From positions 156,669 to 220,668 of the forward strand of contig JAKIUK010000001.1 in assembly GCA_021647585.1 (NCBI GenBank): a stretch of 64,000 nt of DNA, given 5' to 3'. How positions within the stretch are numbered: position 1 is the stretch's first letter; every line of letters starts with the position of its first letter. A program made the position numbers and the translations under genes. A model generated the notes under the pieces. The model saw only the letters and a program-made list of their open reading frames with translations, did no database searches and was not told the origin of the DNA. Shown here one piece after another: positions 62,707 through 64,000 of the stretch. The stretch is from Methylococcaceae bacterium (GTDB lineage: Bacteria > Pseudomonadota > Gammaproteobacteria > Methylococcales > Methylomonadaceae).

Positions 62707-62918
62707 CCTAGAAAGATCAGTTGGGCGCGGAATTATAGTGCAAGATATTGGTTTTACAGTGCTTTAAAAAAATCTGAGCTTCACCCATTAGGTTAAGCGG
62801 GCATTTTTTTGAAGTGCAAGGATGTACTGAATGCAGATAATGCAGGAGCAATTGTCTGTGAAGTGCTGTGGAATCAAGAGCTTGTGCTAGAATCAGTGAT
62901 CCAACTGATTTTTCTAGG
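62707..62918. repeat. Inverted-repeat element G
   Basis: 212 bp bounded by CCTAGAAAGATCAGTTGG and, inverted, CCTAGAAAAATCAGTTGG (17 of 18 identical). Partial copies are at 57861-57930 and near 30256. The inner segment ATGCAGGAGCAATTGTC is shared with family E at 53505-53521. Confidence 0.72.
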
Positions 62919-63166
62919 ATTAAGGAGCGAGGATTTAATAACTTCCGGTTTTCTACTTGTTTTTTGACTCCACTGAAGCACAAATAAAAGTTACGTAGCC
63001 TGTTATGTACCTATATTATTAGTACTCCTGTGTAGCCATAATCCTACGCCAAAGTTCCGGAATTTATTTGGCCCTCATTCTTAAGTATTAACAGGAATTT
63101 ATGATTCTCTTTAAATAGCGAGTGAATTCCAATAAAATATTATTTAATTAAATTCACACACAGCCC

Positions 63167-63394
63167 ATGTCTCATTTAGAAAAAGACACATCTACCGAAT
63201 TACAAGATCTTGAACAAAAGCTGGATACCCTGATCGACAAATATAATTCGATAAAGAATGAAAATAACAGTTTAAAAAGCAAACAGAATGAGCTAGTCAA
63301 AGAAAAAGCCAAGCTACTGGAAAAAACCACTATTGCCAGAACCCGGGTTGAAGCTATGATAACCCGCTTAAAATCAATGGAGCACGGGGTATGA
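63167..63394 (+). CDS. ZapB-like coiled-coil protein upstream of zapA
   Basis: A 75-residue protein that is one continuous predicted coiled coil: LQDLEQKLDTLIDKYNSIKN, NNSLKSKQNELVKEKAKLL, then TIARTRVEAMITRLKSME. It matches the small TIGR02449-type proteins encoded directly before zapA in gammaproteobacteria, thought to be division-ring partners similar to ZapB. The stop overlaps the zapA ATG (ATGA), so the two are co-translated. Confidence 0.83.
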   Translation: MSHLEKDTSTELQDLEQKLDTLIDKYNSIKNENNSLKSKQNELVKEKAKLLEKTTIARTRVEAMITRLKSMEHGV

Positions 63395-63696
63395 GCAAAA
63401 GCACAAAATTACAACCTGTCTCCATCAAAATTCTGGGTAAAGATTATAGAATTGCATGTTTAGAAGATGAGCAAGAAACATTACTCCGTTCTGCCCATGA
63501 ACTTGATGAACAAATGCGTGAAATTCGTGACTCAGGCACTGTTATCGGTGTCGATAGAATCGCCGTAATGGCTGCCTTAAACCTGACCCATGAATTGCGC
63601 CAGGCACAAGGCAAAGTTAGCTCCCCCAAAGATGATATTTTTAATCAGTTAGCTAATTTACGTCATAAAATAGAAAACGTTTTAGAAAATATCTAA
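63391..63696 (+). CDS. zapA: Cell division protein ZapA
   Basis: A 101-residue FtsZ-ring bundling protein. VSIKILGKDYRIACLEDEQE forms the N-terminal beta-hairpin head, LRSAHELDEQMREIRDSG the first helix, and DRIAVMAALNLTHELRQAQ leads into the C-terminal coiled coil. It crosslinks FtsZ protofilaments. In many gammaproteobacteria the 6S RNA gene follows zapA; here a MITE and an IS630 element occupy that position. Confidence 0.94.
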   Translation: MSKSTKLQPVSIKILGKDYRIACLEDEQETLLRSAHELDEQMREIRDSGTVIGVDRIAVMAALNLTHELRQAQGKVSSPKDDIFNQLANLRHKIENVLENI

Positions 63697-63705
63697 GGCA
63701 ACTAG

Positions 63706-63863
63706 TGTTCCAACAACTTTGGTTTGATGGGTTACTCTCATAACGGGCCGCAGTGCTTTAGCCTGCTTTGGTTGCCGAAAAAGCAGACTAAAGCACTGCG
63801 CCCCAAAGACCCTTACATCTCGAGGAATGAAACACCATCCATCAAATCAAAGTTGTCAGGCTA
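63706..63863. mobile_element. MITE of IS630 type (family B)
   Basis: 158 bp between two CTAG tetranucleotides (63702-63705 and 63864-63867). Terminal repeats read TGTTCCAACAACTTTGGTTT and, inverted, TAGCCTGACAACTTTGATTT. The centre is a 20-bp stem CGCAGTGCTTTAG..TGCTTT around a short loop. The ends match the adjacent IS630 terminus, so it was probably mobilised in trans by that transposase. Target CTAG/TA agrees with IS630-Tc1 insertion preference. Confidence 0.78.
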
Positions 63864-63867
63864 CTAG

Positions 63868-64000
63868 TACTCCGTCAACTTTGGTTTGATGGATAGAGTG
63901 ATTTTAATTTAATGCGTGCATCTTCTGTTGTAAACCGCCAGTTTACACAAACAGCATCTTGATTCCGCTGTTTTTGCCATGCATTTATTTCAGCTCGCAA
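63868..64000 (-). mobile_element. IS630-family insertion sequence, one end
   Basis: Starts at TACTCCGTCAACTTTGGTTT directly after a CTAG and runs off the window. It contains the 3' end of a transposase gene on the minus strand that stops 8 nt inside the terminal repeat edge. Confidence 0.75.
63875..64000 (-). CDS. IS630-family transposase, C-terminal 41 residues (partial)
   Basis: Read on the minus strand from the window edge the frame encodes INAWQKQRNQDAVCVNWRF, then TTEDARIKLKSLYPSNQS and a TGA stop within the terminal repeat. The W.KQRN..V.W.FTT.DAR.KLK.LYP pattern is the characteristic C-terminus of IS630 DDE transposases. The catalytic domain is outside the window, so intactness cannot be judged. 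Confidence 0.82.
   Translation of the reverse strand: MRAEINAWQKQRNQDAVCVNWRFTTEDARIKLKSLYPSNQS

Larger units (their letters stand above)
62276..63166. other. 891-bp repeat island between ygfB and the zapB-like gene
   Basis: Divergent gap holding three elements nearly end to end: a family-E variant (62388-62551), element A copy 2 (62559-62705) and element G (62707-62918). The remaining 248 bp before the ATG at 63167 is AT-rich and probably contains the zapA operon promoter; no clear boxes were chosen. A frame on the minus strand across element G is an artefact of the repeat. Confidence 0.6.

Noticed and set aside
62717..62983. 88-codon minus-strand frame between ygfB and zapA
   Set aside because: Covers inverted-repeat element G almost exactly; the apparent protein is the translated repeat.

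Overview
The window is AT-rich chromosome from a free-living Gammaproteobacterium. The evidence is gene order: a complete division and cell-wall (dcw) cluster mraZ to lpxC, rnpB just upstream of mraZ, the pilMNOPQ-aroK-aroB-damX-hemE block next to a divergent PBP1a gene, the gpmI-envC / rhodanese-secB-gpsA block, and zapA-ygfB-pepP-ubiH-ubiI. A DUF934 partner beside a one-piece siroheme sulfite reductase, a DciA-type protein beside lpxC, and many small inverted-repeat elements would suit a methanotroph or sulfur-oxidiser lineage (Methylococcales/Thiotrichales-like). That placement is inference; no methane- or sulfur-oxidation gene set is present.

Layout. 1-6.6 kb (minus): aroK, aroB, damX, hemE, a DASS carboxylate transporter, yjbQ and the first codons of a secreted protein. 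6.6-11.7 kb (minus): type IV pilus assembly operon pilMNOPQ ending in a clear terminator. 12-20 kb: mrcA, gltA, rpmE, xthA, ampG, nhaD. 20-31 kb: sulfite reductase plus DUF934; ctpA, envC and gpmI facing an ArsR-rhodanese-secB-gpsA run; a small membrane protein, an orphan DsrH/TusB-like protein and dciA. 31-49.5 kb (minus): the dcw cluster, tightly packed with 1-17 nt overlaps, behind a TTGACT-N17-TATAGT promoter and a 10-bp-periodic MraZ-type operator. 50.1-50.5 kb: RNase P RNA. 50.5-54.7 kb: accessory stretch with repeats, a LuxR-type regulator, a DUF2845 protein and an unrecognised membrane protein. 54.7-57.6 kb (plus): a four-gene operon (Roadblock/LC7, diiron ODP-type beta-lactamase-fold protein, anchored OmpA-like protein, anchored Roadblock-like protein). 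58-62.3 kb (minus): ygfB-pepP-ubiH-ubiI. 63.2-63.7 kb (plus): a ZapB-like coiled-coil gene and zapA. The window ends inside an IS630-family transposase.

Most genes form an envelope programme: precursor synthesis (murB-G, ddlB, mraY), polymerisation (PBP1a, FtsI/FtsW), remodelling (EnvC, CtpA), recycling (AmpG), division (FtsZ/A/Q/L, ZapA), LPS commitment (LpxC) and pilus assembly. The strongest candidate for an undescribed system is the operon at 54.7-57.6 kb, which looks like an oxygen- or redox-responsive complex tied to the cell envelope. The second theme is a set of at least seven families of small inverted-repeat elements in intergenic gaps, one of which shares its ends with the adjacent IS630 element.
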